From positions 21,810,501 to 21,874,500 of the forward strand of contig NC_056538.1 in the NCBI RefSeq assembly GCF_910596095.1: a DNA stretch of 64,000 nt, in the 5' to 3' direction. Source of the stretch: Thunnus maccoyii. Its lineage: Eukaryota; Chordata; Actinopteri; Scombriformes; Scombridae. Positions 49,163 through 63,077 of this stretch are shown piece by piece (position 1 is the stretch's first letter; every line of letters begins with the position of its first letter). The notes below the pieces were generated by a model that saw only the letters and a program-made list of their open reading frames with translations, had not been told where the DNA came from and did no database searches. A program made the position numbers and the translations under genes.

Positions 49163-52100
49163 ATGTGGGCATTTTTAGATTTACCCTTGCTCATGTACTT
49201 CATGTTATTGTCTTCATATGTTTCCTATGCTGTGTCTTCCCCTCTCTATTCCTCCTCCTGCCAGTTACAGGGACAGTTTCATCTCAATGGGATGCACAAG
49301 GCTGGAGATGTGGTGGTGGGTGGGCTGTTTCAAGTCCACTTCTTTTCTGTCTTTCCTGACCTGTCTTTTACCTCAGAGCCACAAGAGACTACCTGCCACG
49401 GGTGAGACTATTGGAGAAGCAGCAAAAAGCATAACCTTAGGGAAATCAATCCCATATTTGAATGTATTCTTGATCAACATATATTATATAGCGTAGTTAC
49501 ATTGTGCTTTTATACTCTTTCAAACATATTAATTTTTTTCAGTCTTTTTTCAGTTTAAGTATGATAATTATTGCTATTTAACTGACTTAATTGTTTACAA
49601 AACATGCTACTTATGCAACATGTACCTCTTTGTATAGATATTATATCATATTGTATTTTTTTAAATATACATTGTGTTATTTTTTATGTTAGTTTTGATG
49701 TTCTAGGATTCAGGCAGACCCAGACCATGGCCTTTGCTGTTAATGAGATCAACAGAAACTCCAACCTGCTGCCTAATGTGACTCTGGGATACAGTCTATA
49801 TGATAACTGTGTCAAACTAGGAATTGGATTCCGTGCAGCATTGTCTTTAGTTAGCGGTCAAGGGGAAGAATTTATTTTAGACAAGAGCTGTGTAGGAGCC
49901 CCTCCAGTCCTGGGGGTTGTGGGTGATTCTTCCTCTACACGTACTATTGCTATCTCCACTGTCTTAGGTTTGTACAGAGTGCCAATGGTAAGTTTTATGC
50001 CTTACATCTAATAATTTGTTTGGATGATTTTTATTGAATTTCAAAATTTATGTCAATTGTAAACATGGAATAATCAACCTTAAAAAGTTGAAAGAGCCAG
50101 TGAAGGCTTTGAATGTGTTTAGGATGTGCAGTCTTTGTCCTTCACAGGTGAGTTATTTTGCCACATGTTCCTGCCTGAGTGACCGGCAAAAGTTTCCATC
50201 CTTCTTTAGGACGATCCCAAGTGATGCTTTCCAGGTGAACATTTGTCAGCAAAATGAAAATAGATAAAATATATCATGTGCAGTTAGCATACCTGTATTG
50301 CAGTGACACAACTATTCCTCTTGTATATGACCAGTCACATTCTTTGTGTCATGAATGGAGGTGTATAGTCTCAGATAACAAAGCTGAAAGGCAATAGTTG
50401 AACCTGGTCCATTGTGGAATCTGTTTAGCAGGTTTTGCACTAAAATGATATTCCAGCCTGTACACTAATCCCTCCACTCTCTATTCAAATAGGTGCGTGC
50501 TATGATTCAGATTCTTAAACGGTTTGGCTGGACTTGGGCAGGTCTGTTAGTCAGTGATGATGACTATGGACTCCATGCTGCCCGATCCTTCCAATCTGAC
50601 CTGGCTCAGTCTGGTGGAGGTTGTCTAGCCTATTTGGAGGTTTTGCCCTGGGGCAATGACCCAGCTGAGCTGAACAGGATCGTGGATATAATGAAAAAAT
50701 CCACAGCTCGTGTGGTCATCGTATTTGCACATGAGAGTCACATGATTGGCCTCATGGAAGAGGTTTGAGATTTAATTAATTTCGATGAAATCTTTTCTTT
50801 TTCCTCTTGGCTAATTTGACCAACCAAGATCCTGTGAATTATCACCTAAATAGATATTCAAAAAGTAAAATAATATAAATAATAAAAGCAGCGATATTTG
50901 GTCAATTTGAAAGTTTTAAGTTAAAATAAAATGTTTGCCTATCTGCAACAAATAAATAATTAATTGATTAGGTCACACCTGTTGTTATTTGTTTAAGGTG
51001 CTGTTTATAGGGTTTTTGAGTGAGATCACTAAATTAGACAAATTATACTGAACTACATCACTTTGCTCACTATAAAAGTGAATACACAACATTCTGTGGA
51101 TTAATAAGAAAAGAAACAAACTATGTAAACTGCTTATAATTAAGAAGACTAGACAATACTTTAGAAGCATTGCAGTGTAACCTTATATATTTGGTATGAA
51201 TCCTTGCACAGGTGGTGAAGCAGAATGTGACAGGCCGTCAGTGGATTGCAAGTGAAGCCTGGACAGCAGCTGCTGTGCTTCAGACCCCTGACCTCATGCC
51301 GTACCTGGGTGGCACTCTGGGCATCGCCATCCGTCGCGGAGAAATACCAGGCCTCAGGGATTTCTTACTAAGAGTGCGTCCTGACCTACACCACAACAAC
51401 AGCTATGAAAATAACTTGGTGAGAGTTGAACCTTCTAATGTGGTATTTTCAAGAACAATATATTATCACTGTGTATAACACATAGTTTTGAATATATTTC
51501 AGGTAAATCAGTTTTGGGAACACACATTTCAGTGCAGATTTGCACCACCTCCAGCAGGTTGGGTGGGAGCACTATGCACAGGAGATGAGAACCTAGAGAA
51601 TGTGGAGACTGAGTTTTTGGATGTGTCTAACCTCAGGCCTGAGTACAATGTGTACAAGGCTGTGTATGCTCTGGCGTACGCCCTTGATGACATGCTGCAG
51701 TGTGTGCCAGAGAGAGGGCCTTTCAGCGGGCGCAGCTGTGCTTCTTTGCAAAGACTGGAGCCATGGCAGGTGTGATATCAATTTACACTTCACCTGTTTA
51801 TGCTTTAAAAGAGCTGCTACACCTTAAAGTAGTGAATGCAGTTGTCTGAGCATAGAATATTAGGGAAAACAAGACATGCAATAATGACATTTGTACATGG
51901 CTATTGATTTCATGATGTTCTTACAAAAAATTTTCAAAGTAAATTATTTAAACTCAGCAATAGATGAATAAAATGAATTCTTATTTTGTTTTGTGAGATG
52001 GTATTGAACCAATTAGAAAGGACAGCATCCTGAATTTCAGAGTGTCTCAATATATAAATAGTTGCTACGAGTCTGTCACACTCCTTATCTCCGCATTTGT

Positions 52101-53579
52101 TTTTTAATTTTTTTTCTCTCTCTCATCCATTTGAAGCTTGTACATTATTTACAAAAAGTCAACTTCACCACAACATTTGGTGATCAAGTGTCATTTGATG
52201 AGAATGGTGATGCTTTACCAATATATGATATCATGAACTGGCTGTGGCTCCCTGATGGAAGAACAAAAGTTCAGAATGTGGGTGCGGTTAAGAAGTCAGC
52301 GTTCAAAGGTGAAGAACTCACACTGGATGAAAACAAAATCTTCTGGAACTTTCAATCCAAAGAGGTCAATTCTGCATTTTCAGACTATTTTCTCTTTTGA
52401 CAGTAGATCAGTTTTCAGTTTTAGCAGTATAAAGTAGTGTAGAATGACAGATATTTATTTTTGTTCTTAAAGCCACCCCGGTCAGTGTGCAGTGAGAGTT
52501 GTCCTCCAGGTACTCGCATGGCCAGAAAGAAGGGTCAGCCTGAGTGCTGTTTTGATTGCATCCCTTGCTCTGAGGGAAAAATCAGCAATAATACAGGTGG
52601 GTGTTCATTTTTCAGTTCAGCATTTTGTTTCACAAATATATATCTAACCACTTCCCCTATTTTCCTAGACTCTACGGAGTGCACCAGTTGTCCAGAGGAC
52701 TTCTGGTCCAACCCTGAGAATGAACTCTGTGTTCCTAAGAAAATTGAGTTCCTCTCCTACCATGAGCCTCTGGGTATCTGCTTGACAACCACATCATTGC
52801 TGGGCACATTTATCTGTGCTGTTGTCCTGGGAATCTTCATATATCATCGCAGCACACCCATGGTACGCGCCAACAATTCAGAACTGAGTTTCTTGCTCTT
52901 GGTGTCACTGAAGTTATGTTTCCTGTGTTCACTGCTGTTCATCGGCCGTCCCAGACTATGGACATGCCAGTTGAGACATGCAGCATTTGGGATCAGCTTT
53001 GTGCTTTGTGTCTCATGTATCCTGGTGAAAACCATGGTAGTTCTGGCTGTTTTCAAGGCCTCCAAACCAGGAGGTGGAGCCAATCTGAAGTGGTTTGGTG
53101 CTGTGCAGCAGAGAGGGACAGTTCTGGTTCTTACATCCATCCAGGCAGCAATCTGCACTACGTGGCTTGTCACATCTTCACCAACTCCTCATAAAAACAC
53201 TCAATACTACAATGACAAAATTGTTTATGAGTGTGTAGTTGGGTCAACTGTTGGTTTTGCAGTGTTACTGGGTTATATTGGCTTACTGGCTATCCTTAGT
53301 TTTCTGCTAGCATTTCTGGCAAGGAATCTTCCAGACAACTTTAATGAGGCCAAACTCATCACTTTCAGCATGCTGATTTTCTGTGCTGTGTGGGTGGCCT
53401 TTGTCCCTGCTTATATCAACTCACCAGGCAAATATGCAGACGCAGTGGAGGTATTTGCCATCCTGGCCTCCAGTTTTGGCCTCTTGTTGGCACTGTTTGG
53501 ACCCAAATGTTACATAATCCTACTGAGACCAGAGAGAAACACAAAGAAAGCAATCATGGGTCGAGGCACGACAAAGTGA
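49163..53579 (+). CDS. Gene G, OlfC/V2R-like chemosensory receptor (type 1), 875 aa
   Basis: Exons: 49163-49401, 49693-49987, 50148-50234, 50493-50762, 51212-51418, 51503-51769, 52137-52364, 52473-52596, 52669-53579, all GT-AG, frame open to TGA. Exons 1-2 are divergent from B, C, F and H (VNEINRNS where others have [26 protein letters not shown]) and match gene I, its block counterpart. Exons 5-9 are close to F and H. Exon 6 is 267 bp, three codons shorter than in B, C and F; gene H has the same deletion. The linker has [11 protein letters not shown] where other type 1 genes have QRDHC or QQDHC, and still keeps nine cysteines. Intron 8 is 72 bp and open in frame, so retaining it would add 24 residues without a stop. 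The start is the ATG conserved across type 1. Confidence 0.93.
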
Positions 53580-54628
53580 TAAAAATAACAGTTACAATAA
53601 AATTAAAAAACATTTGTCTGAACCAATACGTATTTTGAATTATTTCAGTAGTGAGCTGCCAACTCCTATATATAATAAATAATTAATTGTCTTTTAACCT
53701 TCAGAGCCTTCTTTTACCTTCTATTTAAATACAGACATCTGAAAAAGAGTAAAGACAGCAGTTACTAGAAGCAATAAAGAGATGTTTTTATGAAAAAAAT
53801 CATATTGTATTACCTCTTTCTTTTCTTGATCACATTCACTGGGATTTAAAATACTTTGAATGACATTTTCCGCAGTTTCCACTTCATTAAATCCCCTGGA
53901 AATCAAACCACTTTTTGTATGACTATTGTAGTAGTTAAAATGGGTTACCTAGAGTGGACTATTCCATTTTTGTGGAAGCTTTGAGCTTTTTTAGCTTTGA
54001 GAAAAACAGCAAAATATCACCTGCATATAATAAATTATGATGACTTTTTGTTCCAAAATTTATACACAGCATATTAGTATGAGTTCTAGCTCATGTAAGT
54101 GACTCATTTGCATACAACAAGCACTCTCTCCATCTGGAAAATCTTTGAAGGTATTCCATTTACAACAACCCTCATCCTTAGTGTAGAGTAAATAGAATCC
54201 TCTAAAACACAAACTTGGTAAGCACTGCAAATAAGTGTTTTTACTTAATACTCAAATGGCTTTTCAGCATGAAGACAAATTACATTTTTTGATGGAGCAT
54301 GTCTGGCTTGGTGTCATATAATTAATGGTCTCCTAACTAGACAGTCTTTGCTTAATGAAGCCCATTTGGACTAGCTTAACAAGTTGAGGCAAATATATTA
54401 AATATACTGTATATTGTCATAAACCAGCTCCAAGCATCACTGTAACTGTATAGTATATGTAGGATGATCCCTTACTTTACTTGCACATAAAGGGTAAGTA
54501 ATGGAAAGATAATCATGAAGTTATGAGGGACATCCCACAGGGACAGTCAGACCTTCCTAACCAGCCACCTACTTAAACCTATTCTATTGCTACAGTATAT
54601 TAACACAATTAATTTGACATGTGTAATA
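53580..54628. other. Intergenic G-H
   Basis: 3' flank of gene G, alignable with the 3' flank of gene H (59535-60260; shared TAACAAGTTGAGGCAAATAT near 54379 and 60072). From about 54535 it joins sequence matching the upstream region of gene F. No gene is seen. Confidence 0.6.
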
Positions 54629-54777
54629 TGTCCTGCCCCCAAGGCCCATGTGCTGATGCGTGGTGTGAAAGATTAAACGATGACAAAAAGCATCCAAAAG
54701 GGATGACGCAGCGCTGCATATAACATTAAGCAGCCTTGTATGAAGAATAGAACAGGGGTGAAGGGAGGAAGGCAGTT
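54629..54777 (+). promoter_or_regulatory. Proximal promoter of gene H (type 1 block)
   Basis: Nearly identical to gene F's promoter, including CTGATGCGTGGTG and GGGATGACGCAGCGCTGCA. The TATA box is changed to TATAACA at 54719-54725. Confidence 0.6.
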
Positions 54778-57700
54778 ATGGGGGCTTTTCTTGACACACA
54801 TTTGTTCTTGTGTGTCTACTTGATCTTGATTTTTTTCTCTTCCTCTTCTTTATTATCTGTGTTTTCCTCTCCTTCCTTATCTTGTAAATTACGGAGACAG
54901 TTTCATCTTAATGGGATGCACAAGCCTGGTGATGTGATTCTGGGTGGGCTGTTTGAAGTCCACTACACCTCTGTCTTCCCTGAGTGGACATTTAGCTCAG
55001 AGCCACGTCAGCCCAGCTGCCAAGGGTAAGTCTCACATACATACAGCAGACAACACAGATATGTGCAAATTATTCTGTTCTGCTCAGAGTATTCACGGCA
55101 AGGAAAAAAATGTCACTGTGCTGAAATTCATATGAAATGTAAATAATATATGTTTTCATGATAGTCATTATGATAGTTTTAGAAGATTAAAATACAACTG
55201 TAAAAATATATCATTATAGCTGTATAATGTGTAATCAACACCAGTTCTCACAATGACATATTAATTTTTAGACATTAATACTGACATTTTGTGTTATAGA
55301 TTTGACACTCTAGGGTTCAGACATGCTCAGACCATGGCCTTTGCTATTGATGAGATCAACAGAAACTCCAACCTGCTACCTAATGTGACTCTGGGATACA
55401 GTCTTTATGACAACTGTGGTGCACTTGTTATTGGATTCAGTGGTGCGTTATCACTTGCCAGTGGCCGAGAGGAGCAGTTTCAGCTTCAGGAGAACTGTTT
55501 AGGGACCCCTCCAGTCCTGGGGATTGTGGGTGATTCCTCCTCAACATTTACTATCGCCGCCTCCAATGTGCTCAGTTTATACAAAATGCCCCTTGTAAGT
55601 TTCCTGTCTTTGTTATTGTATTTTAATTTACTGTATTTGAATTAGTTTTTTTTTTAGGCCAATGATACACATTGTTAAAATATATAAATATTTTGTCTGG
55701 GTCTGACTTGCATGAGATGAGTAACTTGTGTGCATTCTGTATGTTTCTTTATAGGTGAGTCATTTTGCCACATGTTCCTGCCTGAGTGATCGGCAAAAGT
55801 TTCCATCCTTCTTTAGAACGATCCCAAGTGATGCTTTTCAGGTGAAACCCTGTTAGCAAAATTGAGAAATATAATATTTGGTAACACTTTCTATGGCATC
55901 CATGTCTATAATGCATTATAAACACACTTATAATGCATTATAATCTGCTTATCGCACTGTATAATTATAGTTATAAGCACTCATATCACAAATATTTTTC
56001 ACAGGCAGTACAGCAAGCTCGTCAAAAAAGAGGTCCCTAATAACAGAAATCTTTTCTTTTCTCTTAATGAAATGAATTAACCGTGATTGCATTGTGAAAT
56101 TTATATTACAAAAATTTACGTAAGTTACAATAACTGAAGTTGTATTTGTTATTTTAAAAGAATATACTAGTCTGTGCACTAATCCCTCCTCTTAATATAT
56201 CCACTTAGGTGCGTGCTATGATTCAGATTCTAAAACGCTTCCACTGGACTTGGATGGGTCTGCTGGTCACCAGTGATGACTATGGACTCCATGCTGCCCA
56301 GTCATTCCAGTCTGACCTAGCTCAGTATGGTGGAGGTTGTTTGGCCTATCTAGAGGTTTTGCCCTGGGACAATGACCTAAGTGAACTTAGGAGGATTGTA
56401 CATTTAATAAAGACATCAACAGCTCGAGTTGTCATCGTGTTTGCACATGAGAGCCACATGATTCAACTAATGGAAGAGGTTGGAATTAATATATAATCCA
56501 TTATTTTGAGAAACATAACACGATGAATCATTATGCTCGTTTGTTCATTTGTTTGTCTAAATCAAAAATCGTTGATGAAATCAAATCAAATAAATTCTGA
56601 CATTTATCATAATTTTCTATGAACTAAAATAATCTACAACATCGAGTTTAAGATCCAGTTGGATTGTCATTAAGTCAAATTCTTTGACAATGTTTGATAA
56701 TATTACTCAATACAGTATATGTCATTATATTATATTATGACCTATATTTTGACCTGATTCAGATAGATGAAATAATTACTTTAAATGTTTGAATACATTT
56801 GTGAATTTCAATCAGTGGGCATACATCAAAGGGCTTTTTTCCAACAATGACAGGCATAATAAAATTGTTCTCATTATTAGATTAAATTGATCAGGTTACA
56901 AAATTAGAACATCTGTTGTAAATTCAGTCTTGCATCTACTCACTTTATTGTTACTACTGTTTTTTTTGTTGTCGTTTTTTTTACATAAAATGCAGCATGC
57001 AGACCCTACTTTAACCTGAGATCCTTTCTCTTGAAAATGAACTCATATCTGTGATTATATGACTAAAAAAGCCAGACAATGGAATTGTGGTAGACAAATT
57101 GTTTGTTTCAAGATGCACTGTTTCTTTTCCACAAGTCTGAAAATATGTTTTATATGATGCATTGTGCAGGTGGTGAGGCAGAATGTGACAGGCCTGCAGT
57201 GGATTGCCAGTGAAGCCTGGACAGCAGCTGCTTTGCTGCAGACCCCCCGACTCATGCCGTACCTGAGTGGCACACTGGGTATTGCCATCCGTCGAGGAGA
57301 AATACCAGGCCTCAGGGATTTCCTATTAAAAATACATCCTGACCTACATGACATCAACGATTATGAAAATAGCATGGTGAGAGTTTAAGGTTACAATTTT
57401 ATCTGAAATTGCAGGAATAAAATATTTAAATTTCTTTTCTTATAAAAACATTCCAGGTAAATCTGTTTTGGGAACACACATTTCAGTGCAGATTTGCACC
57501 ACCTCCAGCAGGTTGGGTGGGAGCACTATGCACTGGAGATGAGAATCTAGAGAATGTGGAGACTGAGATTTTGGATGTGTCTAACCTCAGGCCTGAGTAC
57601 AATGTGTACAAGGCTGTGTATGCTCTGGCGTATGCCCTTGATGACATGCTGCAGTGTGTGCCAGGCAGAGGGCCTTTCAGCGGGCGCAGCTGTGCCACTT

Positions 57701-59534
57701 TACAAAGACTGGAGCCATGGCAGGTGTGATATCAACTTACACTTTACCTTTTTATGCTTTAAAACAGCTGATACACCTTAAGGTAGTGAATGTAGTTTTC
57801 TGAGCATAGAATATTAGGGAAAACAATACATTATGTAATAATGATATTTGTACATTTGATATTAATTTCATGATTTTCTTACAAAAATCTTTTAAAGTAA
57901 ATTATTTTCTTTAGATAATCATTTAAACCCAGCAGTAGACGGATAAAACTAATTCTGCTTTTGTTTTGTGACAGTGATAATGGTATTAAACCAAAAGGAC
58001 AGCATGCTGAATTTCAGGGTGTCTCAATATAGTTAATAATTATGACGAGTTTGTCACACTCCTTATCGCTGTATCTGGGCTTTTTTCTCTCTCTCAATTA
58101 TTTGCAGCTTGTACATTATTTACAAAAGGTCAACTTCACCACACCATTTGGTGATCAAGTGTCATTTGATGAGAATGGTGATGCTTTACCAGTATATGAT
58201 ATCATGAACTGGCTGTGGCTCCCTGATGGAAGAACAAAAGTTCAGAATGTGGGTGAGGTTAAGAAGTCAGCGTTCAAAGGTGAAGAACTCACACTGGATG
58301 AAAACAAAATCTTCTGGAACTTTCAATTCAAAGAGGTCAATTCTGCGTTTTCATATTAGGACTGTAAATCAGTTTTCAATTTTAGCAGTGTATAATCGTA
58401 TAGAATGACATATATATTTATCATCTTACAGCCACCCCAGTCAGTGTGCAGTGAGAGTTGTCCTCCAGGTACTCGCATTGCAAGAAAGAAGGGCCAACCT
58501 GAGTGCTGTTTTGACTGCATCCCTTGTTCAGATGGAAAGATCAGCAATAATACGGGTGGGTGTTCATTTTTTGATATTTTATTTTTATAATATGTATCTC
58601 AACACTTCCCCTATTTTTGTTAGACTCTATGGAGTGTACGAGTTGTCCAGAGGATTTCTGGTCCAGCCCCCAGCGTGACCACTGTGTTCCAAAAAAAATT
58701 GAGTTCCTCTCCTACCATGAGCCTCTGGGTATCTGCTTGACAACCACATCATTGCTGGGCACATTTATCTGTGCTGTTGTCCTGGGAATCTTTACCCATC
58801 ATCGCAGCACACCCATTGTACGTGCCAACAATTCAGAACTGAGTTTCCTGCTCTTAATCTCTCTTAAACTATGTTTCCTGTGCTCTCTTCTGTTCATTGG
58901 TAGTCCTAGACTATGGACATGTCAGTTGAGACATGCAGCATTTGGGATCAGCTTTGTGTTGTGTGTCTCATGTATCTTGGTGAAAACCATGGTGGTTCTG
59001 GCTGTGTTCAAGGCCTCCAAACCAGGAGGTGGAGCCAGTCTGAAGTGGTTTGGTGCTATGCAGCAGAGAGGGACAGTTCTGGTTCTTACATCCATCCAGG
59101 CAGCAATCTGCACTGCTTGGCTTGTCTCCTCCTCACCAGCTCCTTATAAAAACATTCAATACCAAAATGACAAGATAATTTATGAGTGTGTAGTTGGGTC
59201 CACTGTTGGGTTTGCAGTGTTGCTTGGTTATATTGGCTTATTGGCTATCCTCAGCTTCCTGCTAGCATTTCTGGCAAGGAATCTTCCAGACAACTTCAAT
59301 GAAGCTAAGTTCATCACTTTCAGCATGTTGATATTCTGTGCTGTGTGGGTGGCCTTTGTCCCTGCTTATGTCAACTCCCCAGGCAAATATGCAGATGCAG
59401 TGGAGGTATTTGCCATCCTGGCCTCCAGTTTTGGTCTCTTAGTGGCACTGTTTGGACCCAAATGTTACATAATCCTGCTGCGCCCAGAGAGAAACACAAA
59501 GAAAGCACTCATGGGTAGAGGCACAACCAGGTGA
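54778..59534 (+). CDS. Gene H, OlfC/V2R-like chemosensory receptor (type 1), 878 aa
   Basis: Exons: 54778-55025, 55300-55594, 55755-55841, 56209-56478, 57170-57376, 57457-57723, 58108-58335, 58432-58555, 58624-59534, all GT-AG, frame open to TGA. It is the block counterpart of gene F through exons 1-5 but looks mosaic. Exon 6 has gene G's three-codon deletion, and the end of the last exon reads EAKFITF and [10 protein letters not shown] as in A and B, where C, F and G have EAKLITF and KKAIMGR. In exon 3 the nearly invariant VSYFATCS reads VSHFATCS; the Tyr aligns next to the ligand-contact serines of CaSR. A one-base deletion puts the upstream ATG out of frame, supporting the start at 54778. 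A short palindromic repeat (TATAATGCATTATAA) lies in intron 3 near 55910-55945 and is absent from F. Confidence 0.93.
55876..55990. repeat. Short palindromic repeat insertion in intron 3 of gene H
   Basis: TATAATGCATTATAA-type units occur twice, next to GGTAACACTTTCTATGG, a phrase common at the ends of small fish repeats. Gene F's intron 3 lacks it, so it entered after the F/H split. Confidence 0.45.
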
Positions 59535-62500
59535 TAAAAGTAACAGTTAAAAAAATCATTAGTCTGAACCAATATGTATTTTGAATTAATTTAGTAGTGA
59601 TCTGCCAACTCCCATATATAACAAACAATTAACTGTCTTTTTAACTTCAGATATGTCTGAACTGTTAATAATAACCAGAGGTTACTAGAAGCAATAAAAT
59701 GTTTGTATAAAGAGATTCATATGATATTACCTCTTTTTTTTTCTTTCTCACAGTCACTGGGATTTAAAAGATCTGAATGACATTTTCCTCAGTTTTCCAC
59801 CTCATTAAACCACTTTTTATATGACTATTGTCCTGTAGTTATTCAAATGGGTTACCCAAAAAGGACTGATTAAACTTTGTGCAGTCCTCAATAGATAATA
59901 TCACATCTTTAGCTTTGAGAAAAACAGCAAAATATCATCTGCATATAATGTTCTTTTTTGACTTTTTTTCCACAAATTTATACACTGAATATTATTGTGA
60001 GCTCCAGTTTATGTAAACATCTCATTTGCATACAGAAGCACTCTTTCTTAATAAAGCCCATTTTGACTAGCTTAACAAGTTGAGGCAAATATATTAAATA
60101 TAGTGTATGTTGTCACAAACCAGCTCCAAGCATGTGACAATTAGGGGATTCAAGTCAAGGTAAAGTGACAAACAAATTTTATTGACAAGGGTAACGCTGT
60201 AACTGTACAGTATATGTAGGATTATCCCTTACTTTACTTGCACCTAAAGGGTAAGTAATAGTAAATTAATCATGAAGTTATGAGTGTCTCAGTATGATGT
60301 ATCACTTTACTTGAGTTTTTCAGTTTCAATTATCTGTCACCATTTTGGCATAGAAAGAAGGGCCCTTGCTGGGCCTACATTACCCAGTATGCCTTGTGGT
60401 CTGATAAAGATATCCGAGGGCGATGGCAGATGGAGATGGAGATTTTGAGCCAGACTTTGCTCTAGGACTGTTAATTGTGTCATTTTATTAAGATTTCATA
60501 TTTTTTCAGGAGAGAAAGTTACCATTTAGATTCCTAACATGTGGTCAGTTTATCCAAATAACGTCTGTTTGTAAATCTGCTACAACGTTTCGGAGCTGCT
60601 AGCTGGGTGACACAAGCAATATCTCGTAGCAGTTTGACTCCTGGGTCATCCCAGGGAGAACATGATCCAATGAACTGATGTGTGCAGCTCTTTGGTGAAT
60701 TACCACTGCACCGCTCTGATATCTCTGTAGCATTTTGATATATGATATAATTCCTTTTAAAAGAGAAATGTTGGTCTTACAGATGAATTCTAACAATTGT
60801 AACTGCCATATTAGTTTGTCTGAATGTAAATTGAAGCTTCGTGTTTTTACTGGACAGAACAACAGCGCTGCCTCTTGGGCTCTATATGTACAGATGTCAC
60901 CACCTTTCAATAAATAAAAAAAAATATTAAAATGAACATATATTAAATTTCATTTTATTTTATTAAACTACAGTTTGGGTTTTTATTATAGCTAAAAACT
61001 GAATAACATAATTTACTGCATCTCTCAGTCAATGAGGTTATTTTTTGTGAGAAATAAAGTGTTTGGTGGAGCTTTGAGTTGAGCTTGTTTTGTCACAGTA
61101 TAGTCAGGTATGCGTGTTGAGTACTTGGCAAGTTTGACTCCGTAGTACCTACTTCCAAGGATGGCAGGACATTTAGTAAATGAAATAAAATTTAATATAA
61201 ATTCATTGATAATTCTGTAATTAAAAGTAAATAACAGAAAAGTTTTGTAACATAACAAAAAGCGGACCTTCTTCGTCTCCATAATGGTCGATGAGGCTCA
61301 TAGGTAATGTAGGTTTGGCTATCAAAAACTGACAAAAAAAACTTGATTTCTCAATATCAAAGGTGAAATAATTAAAATGGATGGCCTTATCATATTGTTG
61401 AGTAATCAAGGACACTTTCATGTTTTTATGTTGAGAAATGTTGAGGATATCATTATCCGCCCACTGGACTGATGTGGTCTGTCTGAAATCCAAAGAAGAA
61501 GAAGAAATACGTAATCCATGGGGCACTCTAAAATCTACATTTTTTATTGAAAGAACATCATCAAACAGTTACATAAAACAACACAAATATCATAACAGCT
61601 CAGATAACTACACAACACAAAGACAATGATTCAAACAACATGTAAGCTACATGTTTTCAGAGATAGCAGTTTCCATAGCAACCACCATAGCAATGATAGA
61701 AAACGTTTGCATTCCAACAATTTTCTGGCAGGACCTGAAACAATCTTCGTAAAAACTGACAAACTAAACTTTAAAATACATTCACTGAATGAAGATCATA
61801 AAATTAAAATCCACATTTCTCACTAGAAATGTAATCAAAATGCATTTTAATGCCGAAGCTGTCTTTAAATATTGCATTTTCCACTGAGAATCAAAGGAAT
61901 GTCAGCTATTTTGTTTCTTTTCACAGACAGAAACTTGACAGACACGTGACGTGTGCGCAGGCCTATAGAAAAGAAGAGACCTAAAAAAACGTAGGCATCT
62001 CACAATTTTAAAGCCATTATTGTGAAACTAATATGTTTTTTGCTGTGGACAAATGTAGCTATTACACATTTTGATGTGAGACTTGGTTGGGTTGAGACAA
62101 AGCCATGGTTGTGGTATTTTGCTACATTTCAGCGCAATAGAGTAAGCTCCCTTGACCACCCGGGCCATGTAACATCAAAGGAAAAGTTTATTGGGGATTG
62201 AACATTGCCATGACTCCTCTCGTTGTTCACTTCTGACACCATGTAAATAATTGTGATGGAAGCTTTTTGTGGCTTTTGCTGGTTTTAATGAATTTTCCTC
62301 AGAGGAAGGTCACATAGCCTCCTACGTCTTCACTGTATTACCATACTGTATATGAAAGGCTCAGCCTGTAATTATAGAGAGTTACCATGTTGTGCTTCAT
62401 TTAGCTATGTATAAGGGTGTATGTATGTATACTATCATGTATATACCATTGATCATTGGAAAGACAAAGATCTAAGAGAGTGCGTTCATGTTTGTATACA

Positions 62501-63077
62501 ACTGAACATATCTGATATCTGCTAAGTTAATATATGCTTAATACCAGTCAGATGCAATGACCCTCAAACAAACAGATGCAGATGAGCAGTGAAAAATGGA
62601 TGATAATGCAATATTTTCTCATCAAATGTCTCTGTATGCTGCTACCCTCTGGTGGACATTTTAGTAAACTCTGACTGCACAATAGTGGAGTCAACAGACT
62701 AAGATCTGCTTGTGTCCCCACACAGATATGTGGTTATCATCACTACACAGTGGCTTTTCTGATACATACATGTACCTGATCAGATTTTTCCAAACTGTTA
62801 GATAAATATGTGTTTTATTGGGAGGTGATGCAGTCACATTAATCAGACTGAATTTAAGTACAACTTAATATAGATATGGAAAAATCTACTTAATATGACA
62901 TTTAACAAACTGTATAGCCATATACATAGTTAATTGTTATGCAGCTTTCAGAATTACTGTTATCTACAACTTAATATGGGGTGGGACAGTTGCTGACATG
63001 ACTGGTGAAATGTTATTAAATGTGCACACATTAATTCTGCCTCAATACAAAATCAATCTGAAATGAAATGCATCTTA
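59535..63077. other. Intergenic H-I
   Basis: 59535-60260 is the 3' flank of gene H, related to that of gene G. 60270-62470 is AT-rich with short, unrecognised open stretches (for example 61221-61526 minus). From about 62475 it matches the upstream region of gene G. No gene is seen. Confidence 0.5.

Noticed and set aside
52461-53579. A single 372-codon open frame spanning the linker and 7TM of gene G, as if one exon
   Set aside because: It includes a normal 72-bp intron with a CAG|GTGGGT donor and TTTTCCTAG acceptor at the same junction as all paralogues; the frame is open through it only by chance of length and sequence.
61221-61526. 101-codon minus-strand frame between H and I
   Set aside because: No similarity that I can recognise, and its composition resembles the surrounding AT-rich DNA.
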